From contig NZ_BOMM01000001.1 of the NCBI RefSeq assembly GCF_016862195.1, positions 372,001-436,000 of the forward strand: 64,000 bases of DNA. The letters run 5' to 3'. Source of the DNA: Paractinoplanes ferrugineus. GTDB taxonomy: Bacteria; Actinomycetota; Actinomycetes; Mycobacteriales; Micromonosporaceae. The position numbers and the translations under genes are program-made. Below, one piece after another: positions 52,702 through 63,884 of the stretch (position 1 is its first letter; the number at the start of each line of letters is the position of its first letter). The notes below the pieces were generated by a model. The model was not told the DNA's origin. It worked only from the letters and a program-made list of their open reading frames with translations, and did not search any database.

Positions 52702-53613
52702 ATGAGTCAGCCGAAGCCATACCGCGTCTCACACCTGGATGCTCTCGAAGCCGAGAGCATTTTTGTGATGCGCGAGGTGATGGCCGAGTTCGAGCGCCCG
52801 GTTCTGCTGTTCTCCGGCGGTAAGGACTCGATCGTCATGCTTCGGCTGGCGGAGAAGGCGTTCGCGCCGGCCCGGATCCCGTTCGCGGTCATGCACGTGG
52901 ACACCGGGCACAACTTCCCCGAGGTCCTCGACTACCGCGACTCCCGGGTCGCCACTCTCGGCCTCAACCTGGTGGTGGCGAGTGTGCAGGAGGCGATCGA
53001 CGCCGGCCTGGTGCGCGAGCTGCCGGACGGCACCCGCAACCGGATCCAGACCCCGGTGCTGCTGGCGGCGGTGGAGAAATACCGGTTCGACGCCCTGTTC
53101 GGCGGGGCTCGCCGCGACGAGGAGAAGGCCCGGGCCAAGGAGCGGATGTTCTCCTTCCGCGACGAGTTCGGCCAGTGGGACCCGAAGAATCAGCGGCCCG
53201 AGCTGTGGGCGCTCTACAACGGCAAGCACCACCCGGGTGAGTCGATCCGGGTGTTCCCGCTGTCCAACTGGACCGAGCTGGACGTCTGGCACTACATCGC
53301 CCGGGAGAAGATCCCGCTGCCGTCGATCTATTACGCGCACGACCGCGAGGTGGTCGAGCGCGACGGCATGTTCTATGCGGTCAACGAGTTCATCCGGCTG
53401 CGGGACGGCGAGACCTCGCAGGTGCGCCGGGTGCGCTACCGCACGGTCGGCGACGCCTCGCAGACGGCGGCGGTGCTGTCCGACGCGGACACGGTGGAGA
53501 CGGTGATCGCCGAGGTCGCGGCGACCCGGATCACCGAGCGCGGGGCCACCCGCGGCGACGACAAGGTCTCCGAGGCAGCGATGGAAGACCGCAAGCGAGA
53601 GGGCTACTTCTGA
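52702..53613 (+). CDS. cysD: Sulfate adenylyltransferase subunit 2
   Basis: 303 residues. The ATP-pyrophosphatase P-loop is LFSGGKDSIVMLRL (about 34-47), then VDTGHNFPEVLDYRD (about 65-79). It binds ATP and sulfate to make APS, with CysN providing GTP energy. Ends one base into cysN (TGATG), which is translational coupling. Length normal. Confidence 0.95.
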   Translation: MSQPKPYRVSHLDALEAESIFVMREVMAEFERPVLLFSGGKDSIVMLRLAEKAFAPARIPFAVMHVDTGHNFPEVLDYRDSRVATLGLNLVVASVQEAIDAGLVRELPDGTRNRIQTPVLLAAVEKYRFDALFGGARRDEEKARAKERMFSFRDEFGQWDPKNQRPELWALYNGKHHPGESIRVFPLSNWTELDVWHYIAREKIPLPSIYYAHDREVVERDGMFYAVNEFIRLRDGETSQVRRVRYRTVGDASQTAAVLSDADTVETVIAEVAATRITERGATRGDDKVSEAAMEDRKREGYF

Positions 53614-54911
53614 TGACCCAGGCACTGCTCGAGGCCGAGAGCGCCCCGGCTCAGCGGATGGACCTGCTCCGCTTCGCCACCGCGGGCAGCGTCGACGACG
53701 GCAAGTCGACGCTTATCGGCCGGTTGCTCTACGACACCAAGTCGATCTTCGCCGACCAGCTCGACGCCGTCGAGGCGGTAAGTGCCGCGCGCGGCGACGA
53801 ATACACCAACCTCGCGCTGCTCACCGACGGTCTGCGGGCCGAGCGGGAGCAGGGCATCACGATCGACGTGGCCTACCGCTACTTCGCCACCCCGCGCCGC
53901 AAGTTCATCATCGCCGACACCCCGGGGCACATTCAGTACACCCGGAACATGGTAACCGGCGCCTCCACCGCCGACCTGGCGCTGATCCTGGTCGACGCGC
54001 GTAAGGGGTTGGTCGAGCAGTCCCGGCGGCACGCCTTCCTGACGTCGCTGCTGCGGGTGCCGCACCTGGTTCTGTGCGTCAACAAGATGGACCTCGTCGA
54101 CTGGGACAAGTCGGTCTACGACAAGATCGCCGACGAGTTCACCTCGTTCGCGGCCAAGCTCGAGATCACCGACCTGACGATCATCCCGGTCTCCGCGCTC
54201 AACGGCGACAACATCGCCTCCCGCTCGGAGAACAGCCCGTGGTACGAGGGCTCGTCGCTGCTGCACCACCTGGAGCACGTGCACATCGCCTCCGACCGCA
54301 ACCTGGTCGACGTGCGCTTCCCGGTGCAATATGTGATCCGCCCGCAGTCCACCACGGTCACCGACTACCGCGGTTACGCCGGTCAGGTCGCCTCCGGCGT
54401 GCTCAAGCCCGGCGACGAGGTGATGGTCCTGCCGTCCGGCCTGACCAGCACGATCGCCGGCATCGACACCGCCGACGGCCCGGTCGCCGAGGCCTTCCCG
54501 CCGATGTCGGTGACGGTCAAGCTCAGCGACGAGATCGACATCTCCCGAGGCGACCTGATCTGCCGGCCGAACAACGCGCCGGCCGTGGCCCAGGACATCG
54601 AGGCCATGATCTGCTGGATGGACGAGTCGGCTCCGCTGCGGGTGGGCGCCAAATACACGATCAAGCACACGACTCGTACGGCCCGGACCGTCATCCGCGG
54701 CCTGCAGTACCGCCTCGACGTCAACACGCTGCACCGGGACGATTCCGCCGGCGACCTCAAGCTGAACGAGATCGGCCGGGTCAAGCTGCGCACCACCGTG
54801 CCGCTGCTGGCCGACGAGTACCGCCGGAACCGCACCACCGGCGGCTTCATCCTGATCGACGAGGGCACCAACCGCACGGTCGGCGCCGGCATGATCATCG
54901 AAGCCCAGTAA
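53613..54911 (+). CDS. cysN: Sulfate adenylyltransferase subunit 1 (GTPase)
   Basis: 432 residues. G-motifs: GSVDDGKST (25-33), DTPGH (102-106), NKMD (157-160). Elongation-factor-like domains follow. It hydrolyses GTP to drive APS synthesis with CysD. A C-terminal APS kinase (CysC) is absent, which is common for short CysN forms; none was seen elsewhere in the window. The 3' end overlaps the convergent STAS-ATPase gene by 17 bases. Confidence 0.94.
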   Translation: MTQALLEAESAPAQRMDLLRFATAGSVDDGKSTLIGRLLYDTKSIFADQLDAVEAVSAARGDEYTNLALLTDGLRAEREQGITIDVAYRYFATPRRKFIIADTPGHIQYTRNMVTGASTADLALILVDARKGLVEQSRRHAFLTSLLRVPHLVLCVNKMDLVDWDKSVYDKIADEFTSFAAKLEITDLTIIPVSALNGDNIASRSENSPWYEGSSLLHHLEHVHIASDRNLVDVRFPVQYVIRPQSTTVTDYRGYAGQVASGVLKPGDEVMVLPSGLTSTIAGIDTADGPVAEAFPPMSVTVKLSDEIDISRGDLICRPNNAPAVAQDIEAMICWMDESAPLRVGAKYTIKHTTRTARTVIRGLQYRLDVNTLHRDDSAGDLKLNEIGRVKLRTTVPLLADEYRRNRTTGGFILIDEGTNRTVGAGMIIEAQ

Positions 54912-55707
54912 CCCGTTTCGCGGCCGGCTGCAGGGTGGCCCACACCACCTTCCCGGTCCTGGCCGGCAGGGCGCCCCAGGCATCCGCCGTGACAGTCACC
55001 ACGCGCAGGCCCCGGCCGCGGTCGTCCAACGGATGGCCCGGCCGGGGCCGCGCCGGTTTCCGCATCTGCGGCAGCACCGGGCTGCCGTCCGACACGGTCA
55101 GGTGAATCCCGGCCGCCCGCCGGCTCACGGTCACCCGCATCGACGTGCCACTGTGCTCGATCGCATTGGTCACCAGCTCCGACATCACCAGCCGGGCCGG
55201 GTGCAGCAGATCCTGCAATCCCCACGTCAGACAAGCCCGGGTGACCAGGTCGCGGGCCAGGCTCGGCGAGTCCGGCTCGGACGCCAGGACCAGTGTCGTC
55301 CGCTCGTTCGACGGCAGCCGGCTCGCGATCGCCACCCGGGCCTGGCGAACCTTCGCGTAGACCGGCAGATGGCCCTGTCCCGCCGACCGCTGCATCCGGT
55401 CGGCCAGCGGCAGATCGGCCGGGATGCACAGCGCGAGCTGCACCGACGGCCGCAGCGCGGCGGCCGAGGACCGCGCCGCCAGCCAGGTGGTGGCACTCTC
55501 GCAGCGGGCATCGTCCAGGCCGGACAGATCGAGGATCATCGCCTCCGGGTGCCCGGCCAGACATTCGTTCAGCGTGGTCGTCGCCCGCTCCCGCAGCGTC
55601 CGGTCCCAGGCGCCACGCACGGACAGGAGGGCGACGGCGGCGTCGAGGTCACCCTCCACGACGACCGAGGAGTCCTCGGACTGTGGACACGCTGTGCTCA
55701 CTGGCAT
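54895..55707 (-). CDS. STAS-domain plus HATPase anti-sigma-like regulator
   Basis: 270 residues from ATG 55705-55707. An N-terminal STAS domain (about 15-115) shows AMILDLSGLDDARCES, the region of the phosphorylated Ser in anti-sigma-factor antagonists. A C-terminal GHKL ATPase domain (about 135-265) keeps SELVTNAIEHSG (N-box Asn) and DDRGRGLRVV (glycine box). This is a fusion of an RsbV/RsbS-like and an RsbW-like module, likely to control a sigma factor by partner switching. No sigma gene is adjacent. Convergent with cysN. Confidence 0.85.
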   Translation of the reverse strand: MPVSTACPQSEDSSVVVEGDLDAAVALLSVRGAWDRTLRERATTTLNECLAGHPEAMILDLSGLDDARCESATTWLAARSSAAALRPSVQLALCIPADLPLADRMQRSAGQGHLPVYAKVRQARVAIASRLPSNERTTLVLASEPDSPSLARDLVTRACLTWGLQDLLHPARLVMSELVTNAIEHSGTSMRVTVSRRAAGIHLTVSDGSPVLPQMRKPARPRPGHPLDDRGRGLRVVTVTADAWGALPARTGKVVWATLQPAAKRVTGLR

Positions 55708-55779
55708 GACGTCACGGTAATCGCGGACGGTGATTCTTGGGCCCGTCCTTGACCCGCACGAGTGATCGGCTTTAAGTAC

Positions 55780-55791
55780 TGCAACGTTGTA
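55780..55791. promoter_or_regulatory. LacI-type operator candidate, autoregulatory
   Basis: TGCAACGTTGTA holds the 8-base palindrome CAACGTTG with a central CG, placed 13 bases before the LacI-family start codon. The position fits autoregulation. Confidence 0.45.
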
Positions 55792-55803
55792 AGGTGCAGA
55801 GCC

Positions 55804-56838
55804 GTGCCGCCCCGACTGAAGGACGTCGCCGCCCGTGCGGGCGTGTCGATCAAAACGGTGTCCAATGTGGTCAACGGCTTCGTGCACGTCGCACCGGAGA
55901 CCCGCAGGCGGGTCCAGGCCGCCATCGATGCGCTCGGCTACGTGCCCGATCCGACCGCCCGCCGGCTGCGGGGCGGCGGCTCCGGGGTGATCGCGCTGGC
56001 CGTGCCCGAACTGCGCTCGCCCTATTACGCCGAGCTGGCCGGCCTGATCGTGCAGGCCGCCGAGCCGCGTGGCTGGACCGTGCTGATCGAGCAGACCGAC
56101 GGCCGCGGCGACCGGATCACCGGGCTGCGCCGGCACTCCGTCGACGGCCTCATCCTCGCCCCGCAGGGAGTCGATCGCGAGGTGCCGGACGGCCTTCCGA
56201 CCGTACTTCTGGGGGAGCGGGTGCTCGACGGCCAGACCGACCACGTGGCGGTCGACGGAGCCGCGGCCGCGGGCGACGCCACCCGGCACCTGTTACGCCT
56301 GGGACGCTGGCGGATCGCGGCCATCGGCGCCCCCGACCGGCCGCCCGCGATCATCCGTACCCAGCGACTCGCCGGCTTCCGCAACGCGCTCGCCGACTCC
56401 GGGCTGGCGGTGGACCCGCAGCTGGTGGTGCCGGTCCCGGGGATGCACCTGGCGGACGGCGCGGCCGCGATGGCGGGGCTGCTCGACCGGGTCGAACGCC
56501 GGCCGGACGCGGTGTTCTGCTTCACCGACTCGCTCGCCCTCGGCGCCATCCGTACCTGCCTCGAGCGCGGCCTCGACGTGCCGGGCGACATCGCGGTGAT
56601 CGGGTTCGACGGGATCGAGGAGGGCGCTTACAGCACCCCGTCGCTGAGCACCATCGCCCCGGACACCGCCCGGATCGCGCAGCTCGCGGTCGACCTGCTC
56701 GCCGAGCGGCTCGGTGGCGGTCCGTCCGCCGCCAAGCCACCCCGCGAGATCTGCGTCGGGCACCGCCTGGTGGCCCGGGAGAGCACCCTCGGGTCTACGA
56801 GTGCTCGGAGTCGGTGGCCTCCTCGATCGCGTGCGTGA
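55804..56838 (+). CDS. LacI-family transcriptional regulator
   Basis: 344 residues from GTG 55804. The helix-turn-helix is RLKDVAARAGVSIKTVSNVV (about 4-23) and the hinge helix follows as PTARRLRGG near 54-62. The effector domain resembles periplasmic sugar-binding proteins, with FCFTDSLALGAIR and AVIGFDGIEEG. It should repress sugar-metabolism genes and release DNA on binding a sugar. It overlaps the 3' end of the gal-cluster small gene by 44 bases. Its target may be galE-galK, but that is inference. Confidence 0.9.
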   Translation: MPPRLKDVAARAGVSIKTVSNVVNGFVHVAPETRRRVQAAIDALGYVPDPTARRLRGGGSGVIALAVPELRSPYYAELAGLIVQAAEPRGWTVLIEQTDGRGDRITGLRRHSVDGLILAPQGVDREVPDGLPTVLLGERVLDGQTDHVAVDGAAAAGDATRHLLRLGRWRIAAIGAPDRPPAIIRTQRLAGFRNALADSGLAVDPQLVVPVPGMHLADGAAAMAGLLDRVERRPDAVFCFTDSLALGAIRTCLERGLDVPGDIAVIGFDGIEEGAYSTPSLSTIAPDTARIAQLAVDLLAERLGGGPSAAKPPREICVGHRLVARESTLGSTSARSRWPPRSRA

Positions 56839-56989
56839 TCGCACCCGTGAGGTCACCGGCCGGTACCGCGATGTCCTCGCCGTCGACTTCCTCGGCCGAT
56901 CTGGTCTCCGGTTCCGGTTGCGGCGCCGTGGCGCCCCCGCCGAACCCGAACTCGTTCGGCTTGTCGGTTTCCCGCGCTTCGCTCGTCAT
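56795..56989 (-). CDS. Small acidic protein downstream of galK
   Basis: 64 residues from ATG 56987-56989 (a GTG two codons upstream is possible). Rich in Glu, Asp and Ala, no membrane segment. It starts 28 bases after the galK stop, on the same strand, and its 3' end overlaps the convergent LacI gene by 44 bases. Codon use is normal, but no homologue is recognised, and the ribosome site is weak. Confidence 0.5.
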   Translation of the reverse strand: MTSEARETDKPNEFGFGGGATAPQPEPETRSAEEVDGEDIAVPAGDLTGAITHAIEEATDSEHS

Positions 56990-57017
56990 GCCCACCGGTT
57001 ACCCGCGGGCCGAACTT

Positions 57018-58144
57018 CTAAAGCCGGGCGGCGCCCGGACCCGCGGTGGCGATCCAGCAGGTGGGGGCGGTGAAACCAGCCTTCGTGTACGCCTTCTCGA
57101 CAGCCGCCACGACCTGGTCCGCGCGGTCCGCCTCGATCAGTGCGAGCACACAGCCGCCGAAGCCGCCGCCGGTCATCCGGGCGCCGTGTGCCCCCGCCGC
57201 CAGCGCCGACTCGACCGCGATGTCCACCTGCGGCACCGTGATCTCGAAGTCGTCGCGCATCGAGGCGTGCGAGGCGGTCAGCAGCGGGCCGATGTCCCGG
57301 GTGCGGCCGGCCCGCAGCAGCTCGACGGTGTCGAGCACGCGCTGGTTCTCGGTGACGATGTGCCGCACCCGGCGGCGCATCACCTCGTCGTCGAGCTTGC
57401 CGAGCGCGTCGCCGAGCCCGTCGACGGAGACGTCGCGCAGTGCCGGCACACCGAGGATCCGCGCGGCCTCTTCGCAGGACTTGCGGCGGGCGCCGTATTC
57501 ACCGTCGACGTGCTGGTGCGGGGCGTTGCTGTTGATCACCAGGATGGCCAGCCCCTCGGCGGCCAGGTCGAACGGGATCTGGTCGACCTCGTAGGTGCGG
57601 CAGTCGAGGAACAGCGCGCGACCCTGCTGGCAGCGGATCGACGCCGACTGGTCGAGGATGCCGGTGGGCGCGCCGACATAGACGTTCTCCGCCCGCTGGG
57701 CCAGCGCCGGGCGCCGCTCCAGCGGGAGGTCCAGGCGGCCGAGGTCGATCAGCGCGGTGAGGACCGACGACTCGAGCGCCGCCGAGGAGGACAGGCCGGC
57801 GCCGACCGGAACATCGGAGTCGAGGGCGATCCGCGCGCCGGGCACGTCGAAGCCGGCGTCGCGCAGCGACCAGACGATGCCGGCCACATAACTCGCCCAG
57901 CCGGTCACCTCGCCCGGCTCGGTCTCGCCGAACGTGATCGGGTCGTCGGCGAACGTGGAGCACACGGTCCATTCCCCGGGCGCGGCCGTGCGCACCGCGG
58001 CGACGGTGCGTTGCGGCAGGGCGAAGGGCAGCACGAAACCGTCGTTGTAATCGGTGTGCTCGCCGATCAGGTTGACCCGGCCGGGCGCCGCCCAGAGGCC
58101 CTCGGGCTCGGTGCCGAACCGCTCGCGGAAGATGTCGGACGCGG

Positions 58145-58148
<4 letters not shown>
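57018..58148 (-). CDS. galK: Galactokinase
   Basis: 376 residues. GHMP kinase motifs: [20 protein letters not shown] (about 23-42), [13 protein letters not shown] (about 112-124) and [14 protein letters not shown] (about 322-335), the last including the active-site glycines. It phosphorylates galactose to galactose 1-phosphate with ATP. Overlaps galE by 4 bases. No galT (uridylyltransferase) is next to it, which would be needed to complete the Leloir pathway. Confidence 0.95.
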
Positions 58149-60284
<2,136 letters not shown>

Positions 60285-60288
60285 GGCG

Positions 60289-60801
60289 GTGAGGATCGGC
60301 GTCGCGATAGACATCCCCGAACCGTGGGGGGAGCAGCTGACCCGGCGCCGGGGCGAGGCCGGTGATCCGCAGGCGGCCTACACCCCCGCGCACGTCACGC
60401 TGCTCGGCCCGACCGAGGTGGCCGACGGGGCGCTGCCCGCGATCGAGCGGCATCTGGAGAAGGTCGCGGCCACGCAGCTGCCGTTCACCATCCATCTGCG
60501 CGGCACCGGCACGTTCCGGCCGATCACCGAGGTGGTCTTCGTGACCCTCGCGGTCGGGATCAGCGAGTGCGAACTGCTCGCCGAGGCGATCACGTCGTCC
60601 GACGACATCGAGCGCGGCTCACGCTTCCCCTACCACCCGCATGTCACGGTCGCCCAGGACGTCTCGCCGGAGCAGCTCGACGCGGTCTTCGACGATCTCG
60701 CCGACTTCTCGGCCAAGTTCCACGTCGCCTCGTTCACGCTGTTCTCCCACGGTGGCGAGGGTCCCTGGCGTCGACGGCGCGACTTCCCCCTGGGTGTCTG
60801 A
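60289..60801 (+). CDS. 2'-5' RNA ligase/cyclic phosphodiesterase family protein
   Basis: 170 residues from GTG 60289, 4 bases after the trpS stop. The two HxT/HxTx catalytic motifs are HVTLLGP (about 35-41) and HPHVTVAQ (about 115-122), typical of the 2H phosphoesterase superfamily. Members act on 2',3'-cyclic phosphate ends of RNA or on cyclic nucleotides; substrate unknown. Probably cotranscribed with trpS. No membrane or signal region. Confidence 0.85.
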   Translation: MRIGVAIDIPEPWGEQLTRRRGEAGDPQAAYTPAHVTLLGPTEVADGALPAIERHLEKVAATQLPFTIHLRGTGTFRPITEVVFVTLAVGISECELLAEAITSSDDIERGSRFPYHPHVTVAQDVSPEQLDAVFDDLADFSAKFHVASFTLFSHGGEGPWRRRRDFPLGV

Positions 60802-60836
60802 GTTTCCGGCGGCGTGATTTCGGTTACGGTGCGCGC

Positions 60837-61748
60837 GTGAATCCGATCGATCGGGCGTACGACGCCGCCGAGGCACGGATCATGCGGCTGCGTTACCGGT
60901 TCCGCTACTTCGATCACCTCAGCCGCGCCCTGCTGCGCTTCTGGGACGTGCAGGGCGGCCGGCTCGCCGCGGCCATCGCCTACTACGGGTTCTTCGCGAT
61001 CTTCGCGCTGCTGCTGATCGGGTACTCGATCTTCGGGATCCTGCTCACCAACAACAACGAGCTGCTCAACATCGTCACCGAGTTCCTCGCGCAGAACCTG
61101 CCGTTCCTGGACGTCCAGGCAATCCTGTCCAGCGGCAAGACGGTCGGCATCGTCGGCATCCTGGGCCTGACCTTCACCGGCATCGGCTGGGTCGAGGCGA
61201 TCCGCTCCTCCCAGCGGCTCATCTGGCGGATCCCCGAGCAGCCCGGCTACATCGGCGTACGGCAGGCGCTCGACCTGCTCGTGCTGATCGGGCTCATCCT
61301 GCTGCTCGCCCTCTCCCAGCTCGGCGTCTACGGCCTGGAGAAGGTGACCGACTGGCTCGCCGACGGTTTCGTGCAGTCGGCGGTGAGCTGGCTGCTCACC
61401 ATCTCGGTAAACATGATCCTGGCGGCCGCTCTGCTGGCCGCGGTGCCCCGGTTGCGGATGACGGTGCGCCGGATCGCGCCACCGGTGCTTCAGGTCGGCA
61501 TCGGCATCACCCTGCTCAACACGGTGGGCAAGACCTTCGTCGCCCTGGTCGAGCGCAACCCGGCGTACGGCCTGGTCGGTTCCGCCGTCGGCGTCCTGGT
61601 CTACCTGTACGTCTTCAACCAGCTGCTCCTGTTCGGAGCGGCCTGGGCGGCCACCAGCCCGCACGGCCGGGTAGTGGACTTGTCAGCTGACGATAAAACT
61701 GCTCCCGTGGGGCGAAATAGCTGGATTCGGCACAGCAGCCCGGAATGA
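60837..61748 (+). CDS. YihY/BrkB-family membrane protein
   Basis: 303 residues from GTG 60837. Six transmembrane helices fill the centre; the signature is LRFWDVQGGRLAAAIAYYGFFAIFALLL (the A-Y-Y-x-F-F-A stretch is typical). Members were once labelled tRNA-processing ribonuclease BN by mistake; function is unknown. Starts 35 bases after the RNA ligase-like gene on the same strand. Confidence 0.9.
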   Translation: MNPIDRAYDAAEARIMRLRYRFRYFDHLSRALLRFWDVQGGRLAAAIAYYGFFAIFALLLIGYSIFGILLTNNNELLNIVTEFLAQNLPFLDVQAILSSGKTVGIVGILGLTFTGIGWVEAIRSSQRLIWRIPEQPGYIGVRQALDLLVLIGLILLLALSQLGVYGLEKVTDWLADGFVQSAVSWLLTISVNMILAAALLAAVPRLRMTVRRIAPPVLQVGIGITLLNTVGKTFVALVERNPAYGLVGSAVGVLVYLYVFNQLLLFGAAWAATSPHGRVVDLSADDKTAPVGRNSWIRHSSPE

Positions 61749-61749
61749 T

Positions 61750-62154
61750 GTGCCCGTGGGCACACTCGTGACGCTGGACCTGCCGGTGAACTCGCCGGTG
61801 GCGGACCTTCCCTGGGTCATCACGATCGGGTCGCTCGGCGACGAGGAGGACTGGGAACCCGTCGTCTGCGGCCCCTACGAACGCGCCCACGCCCTCGCGC
61901 TCGCGCAGGCCGTGGTCGCCGACGAGGACCTGATGGCGGTGGTCGAGCCACTGCTTCCCCGGGTCGACGCCGAGGCTATCCGGGACGAGATCGAACTGGC
62001 CCGGGCCGGCACCGAGATGCCTTCCACGGAGGGCGACCAGGACATCGACCAGGAAACCCGGCGCGTGCGCCCCGGGCGGGCGCCGACCGAGGCCGAGGTG
62101 CGTGCCGGCTGGGTCCGGATCGCCACCCGACTGGCTTCGACACCGGCATCCTGA
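61750..62154 (+). CDS. Conserved actinobacterial protein of unknown function
   Basis: 134 residues from GTG 61750, one base after the YihY stop; a GTG at 61756 is possible. Acidic, no membrane or signal region. N-terminal strands (about 12-45) and a long helix (about 46-90) precede a charged, probably disordered linker (90-115). The C-terminal AGWVRIATRLAS is helical. Likely cotranscribed with yihY. Confidence 0.7.
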   Translation: MPVGTLVTLDLPVNSPVADLPWVITIGSLGDEEDWEPVVCGPYERAHALALAQAVVADEDLMAVVEPLLPRVDAEAIRDEIELARAGTEMPSTEGDQDIDQETRRVRPGRAPTEAEVRAGWVRIATRLASTPAS

Positions 62155-62243
62155 CGGCCCGGCCCAGGTCCGGTGGAGCAACTACCGGAGACGCGTGGCA
62201 TGCTTCGAATTCAAAACGAAAGCTTGCTGCAAAGGGTGACGGC

Positions 62244-62480
62244 ATGGTGATCACACGGCGCTGGGCGCTCTTCCTCGTCGGCGTCGGCGTCTGGACCTGG
62301 TTGATCTGGCCCCGCTTCGGCCTGGCGATCTGGAACGACGACCGCGCGTTCGCCGGTGGCCGGCCCACGTCGTTCCTCTGGGTGCACGCCGTACTGATCG
62401 CTGCCTCGCTGGCCATCGGCACGACTGTCGGCGTCCTCGGCGTACGCGCCTGGCGCCTGAAGAATTCGCGGCCGGACTAG
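62244..62480 (+). CDS. SCO4848-type small membrane protein
   Basis: 78 residues, two transmembrane helices (about 8-25 and 45-68). The N-terminal RRWALFLVGVGVWTWLIWP and the motif SFLWVHAVL resemble small actinobacterial membrane proteins like Streptomyces SCO4848 (recall, unchecked). Function unknown. It has an 89-base gap after the preceding gene and is followed by a 215-base leader region. Confidence 0.75.
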   Translation: MVITRRWALFLVGVGVWTWLIWPRFGLAIWNDDRAFAGGRPTSFLWVHAVLIAASLAIGTTVGVLGVRAWRLKNSRPD

Positions 62481-62546
62481 GCGAACAGCCGAAAAATTAA
62501 CGGCATGTTTCGCAATCATCGGTCAATTCATTCTTAGATCCACCTA

Positions 62547-62573
62547 AACCGGCGTTCAACCTGATCGCCGGTT
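62547..62573 (+). terminator. Hairpin before the BMP lipoprotein gene
   Basis: AACCGGCG (62547-62554) pairs with CGCCGGTT (62566-62573), 8-base arms with 11-base loop. It lies 67 bases after the small membrane protein's stop and 123 bases before the lipoprotein start, so it may end the former or structure the latter's leader. No T run. Confidence 0.45.
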
Positions 62574-62695
62574 GCGGCGAGATAACGGTGCGCCAACGGT
62601 CTGGGGCAAACCTCGGCTGACGTCTTGGCCTGCGGCTACGCTCCCCACCTTGAAGCCTCACCGACGGGTGTCGGTGTGCATGGAAGGAGGGCGTC

Positions 62696-63790
62696 TTGCG
62701 CCCAGTACGTGGGAAGCGGATCCTTGCGGTTCTCGCGGCCGGTGGGCTGACCCTCGCCGCCGCCGCTTGTGGTGACGCCCCGGACGAGACTCCCAGCGGT
62801 AGCAGCTCCGCGAGCACCGCAGCCGCATACAAGGCCTGCATGGTCACCGACACCGGCGGCATCGACGACAAGTCGTTCAACGCTTCCGCGTGGGCCGGCC
62901 TCCAGGCCGCGAAGACGCAGGCCAGCAACGTCGACCCGAAGTACGTCGCGTCGACCGCCGAGGCTGACTACGAGCCCAACCTGCGTGGCTTCGTGACCCA
63001 GAAGTGCAACTTCATCCTCTCGGTCGGCGGCCTGATGGGCACCGCCACCCAGAAGGTGTCCGACGCGGAGAAGAGCTCCCAGTTCGCCATCGTGGACAGC
63101 GGGAGCACCGGCGCCAACGTCTTCCCGATGCAGTTCGCCACCCACCAGGCGGCGTTCCTCTCCGGCTACCTCGCCGCGGGCTACTCCAAGTCGGGCAAGG
63201 TCGCGACATTCGGTGGCATGAAGATCCCGCCGGTGACGATCTTCATGGACGGCTTCGCCGACGGCGTGGCCTACTACAACAAGCAGAAGAGCAAGAACGT
63301 CACCGTGCTCGGCTGGGACAAGGCCAAGCAGACCGGTAGCTTCACCGACGACTTCGCCAGCGCGGCCAAGGGCAAGGCACTCGCCAGCACCTTCGTCTCG
63401 CAGGGCGCCGACGTGATCCTGCCGGTCGCCGGCGGCACCGGCCTCGGTGCGGCCGAGGTCGCCCAGGGCTCCAGCGGCAAGGTGTCGATCATCTGGGTCG
63501 ACCAGGACGGCTGCAAGAGCGCGGCGCAGTACTGCGGTGTCTTCCTGACCACGGTCGTCAAGAACATCGAGGACGCGGTCGAGAAGGCGGTCGTCGCCGG
63601 CGCCACCGGTCAGCCGCTCGCCGCGACCCCGGGTTACCTCGGCACGCTCGAGAACAACGGCGTCGAGCTCGCTCCGTACAACCAGTTCGACAGCAAGATC
63701 GACCAGGGTCTCAAGGACGAGGTCGCCAAGCTGAAGACCGACATCATCTCGGGTGCCGTCAAGGTCGAGTCGGCCAACGCCCCGAAGTGA
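62696..63790 (+). CDS. BMP-family (nucleoside) ABC transporter lipoprotein
   Basis: 364 residues from TTG 62696, which has a perfect AAGGAGG 5 bases upstream. A signal peptide (about 7-24) ends in the lipobox AAAAC with Cys25, so the mature protein is lipid-anchored outside the cell. The rest is a PBP1/BMP fold: TDTGGIDDKSFNASAW near 51-66 is the ligand-binding signature of basic membrane proteins that bind purine nucleosides. The ATPase gene of the importer follows (63885 on). Confidence 0.9.
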   Translation: MRPVRGKRILAVLAAGGLTLAAAACGDAPDETPSGSSSASTAAAYKACMVTDTGGIDDKSFNASAWAGLQAAKTQASNVDPKYVASTAEADYEPNLRGFVTQKCNFILSVGGLMGTATQKVSDAEKSSQFAIVDSGSTGANVFPMQFATHQAAFLSGYLAAGYSKSGKVATFGGMKIPPVTIFMDGFADGVAYYNKQKSKNVTVLGWDKAKQTGSFTDDFASAAKGKALASTFVSQGADVILPVAGGTGLGAAEVAQGSSGKVSIIWVDQDGCKSAAQYCGVFLTTVVKNIEDAVEKAVVAGATGQPLAATPGYLGTLENNGVELAPYNQFDSKIDQGLKDEVAKLKTDIISGAVKVESANAPK

Positions 63791-63810
63791 GCAGGTAGGT
63801 AACATCCTGG

Positions 63811-63851
63811 CCGCCGCTCGACCGTGAGGAAAACTCGCGGCCGGGCGGCGG
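63811..63851 (+). terminator. Imperfect 18-base stem between lipoprotein and ATPase genes
   Basis: 63811-63828 pairs with 63834-63851 (14 of 18 bases) around a GAAAA loop. It starts 20 bases after the lipoprotein stop. An attenuating hairpin here, which lets the binding protein be made in excess of the transporter, is common in such operons. Confidence 0.6.
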
Positions 63852-63884
63852 TTGCCCTTGAAAGCCGAGCGTCAGGAGATTCCG

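Noticed and set aside
60837..61748. YihY gene as ribonuclease BN
   Set aside because: That old label was an error for this membrane family; no nuclease motif is present.
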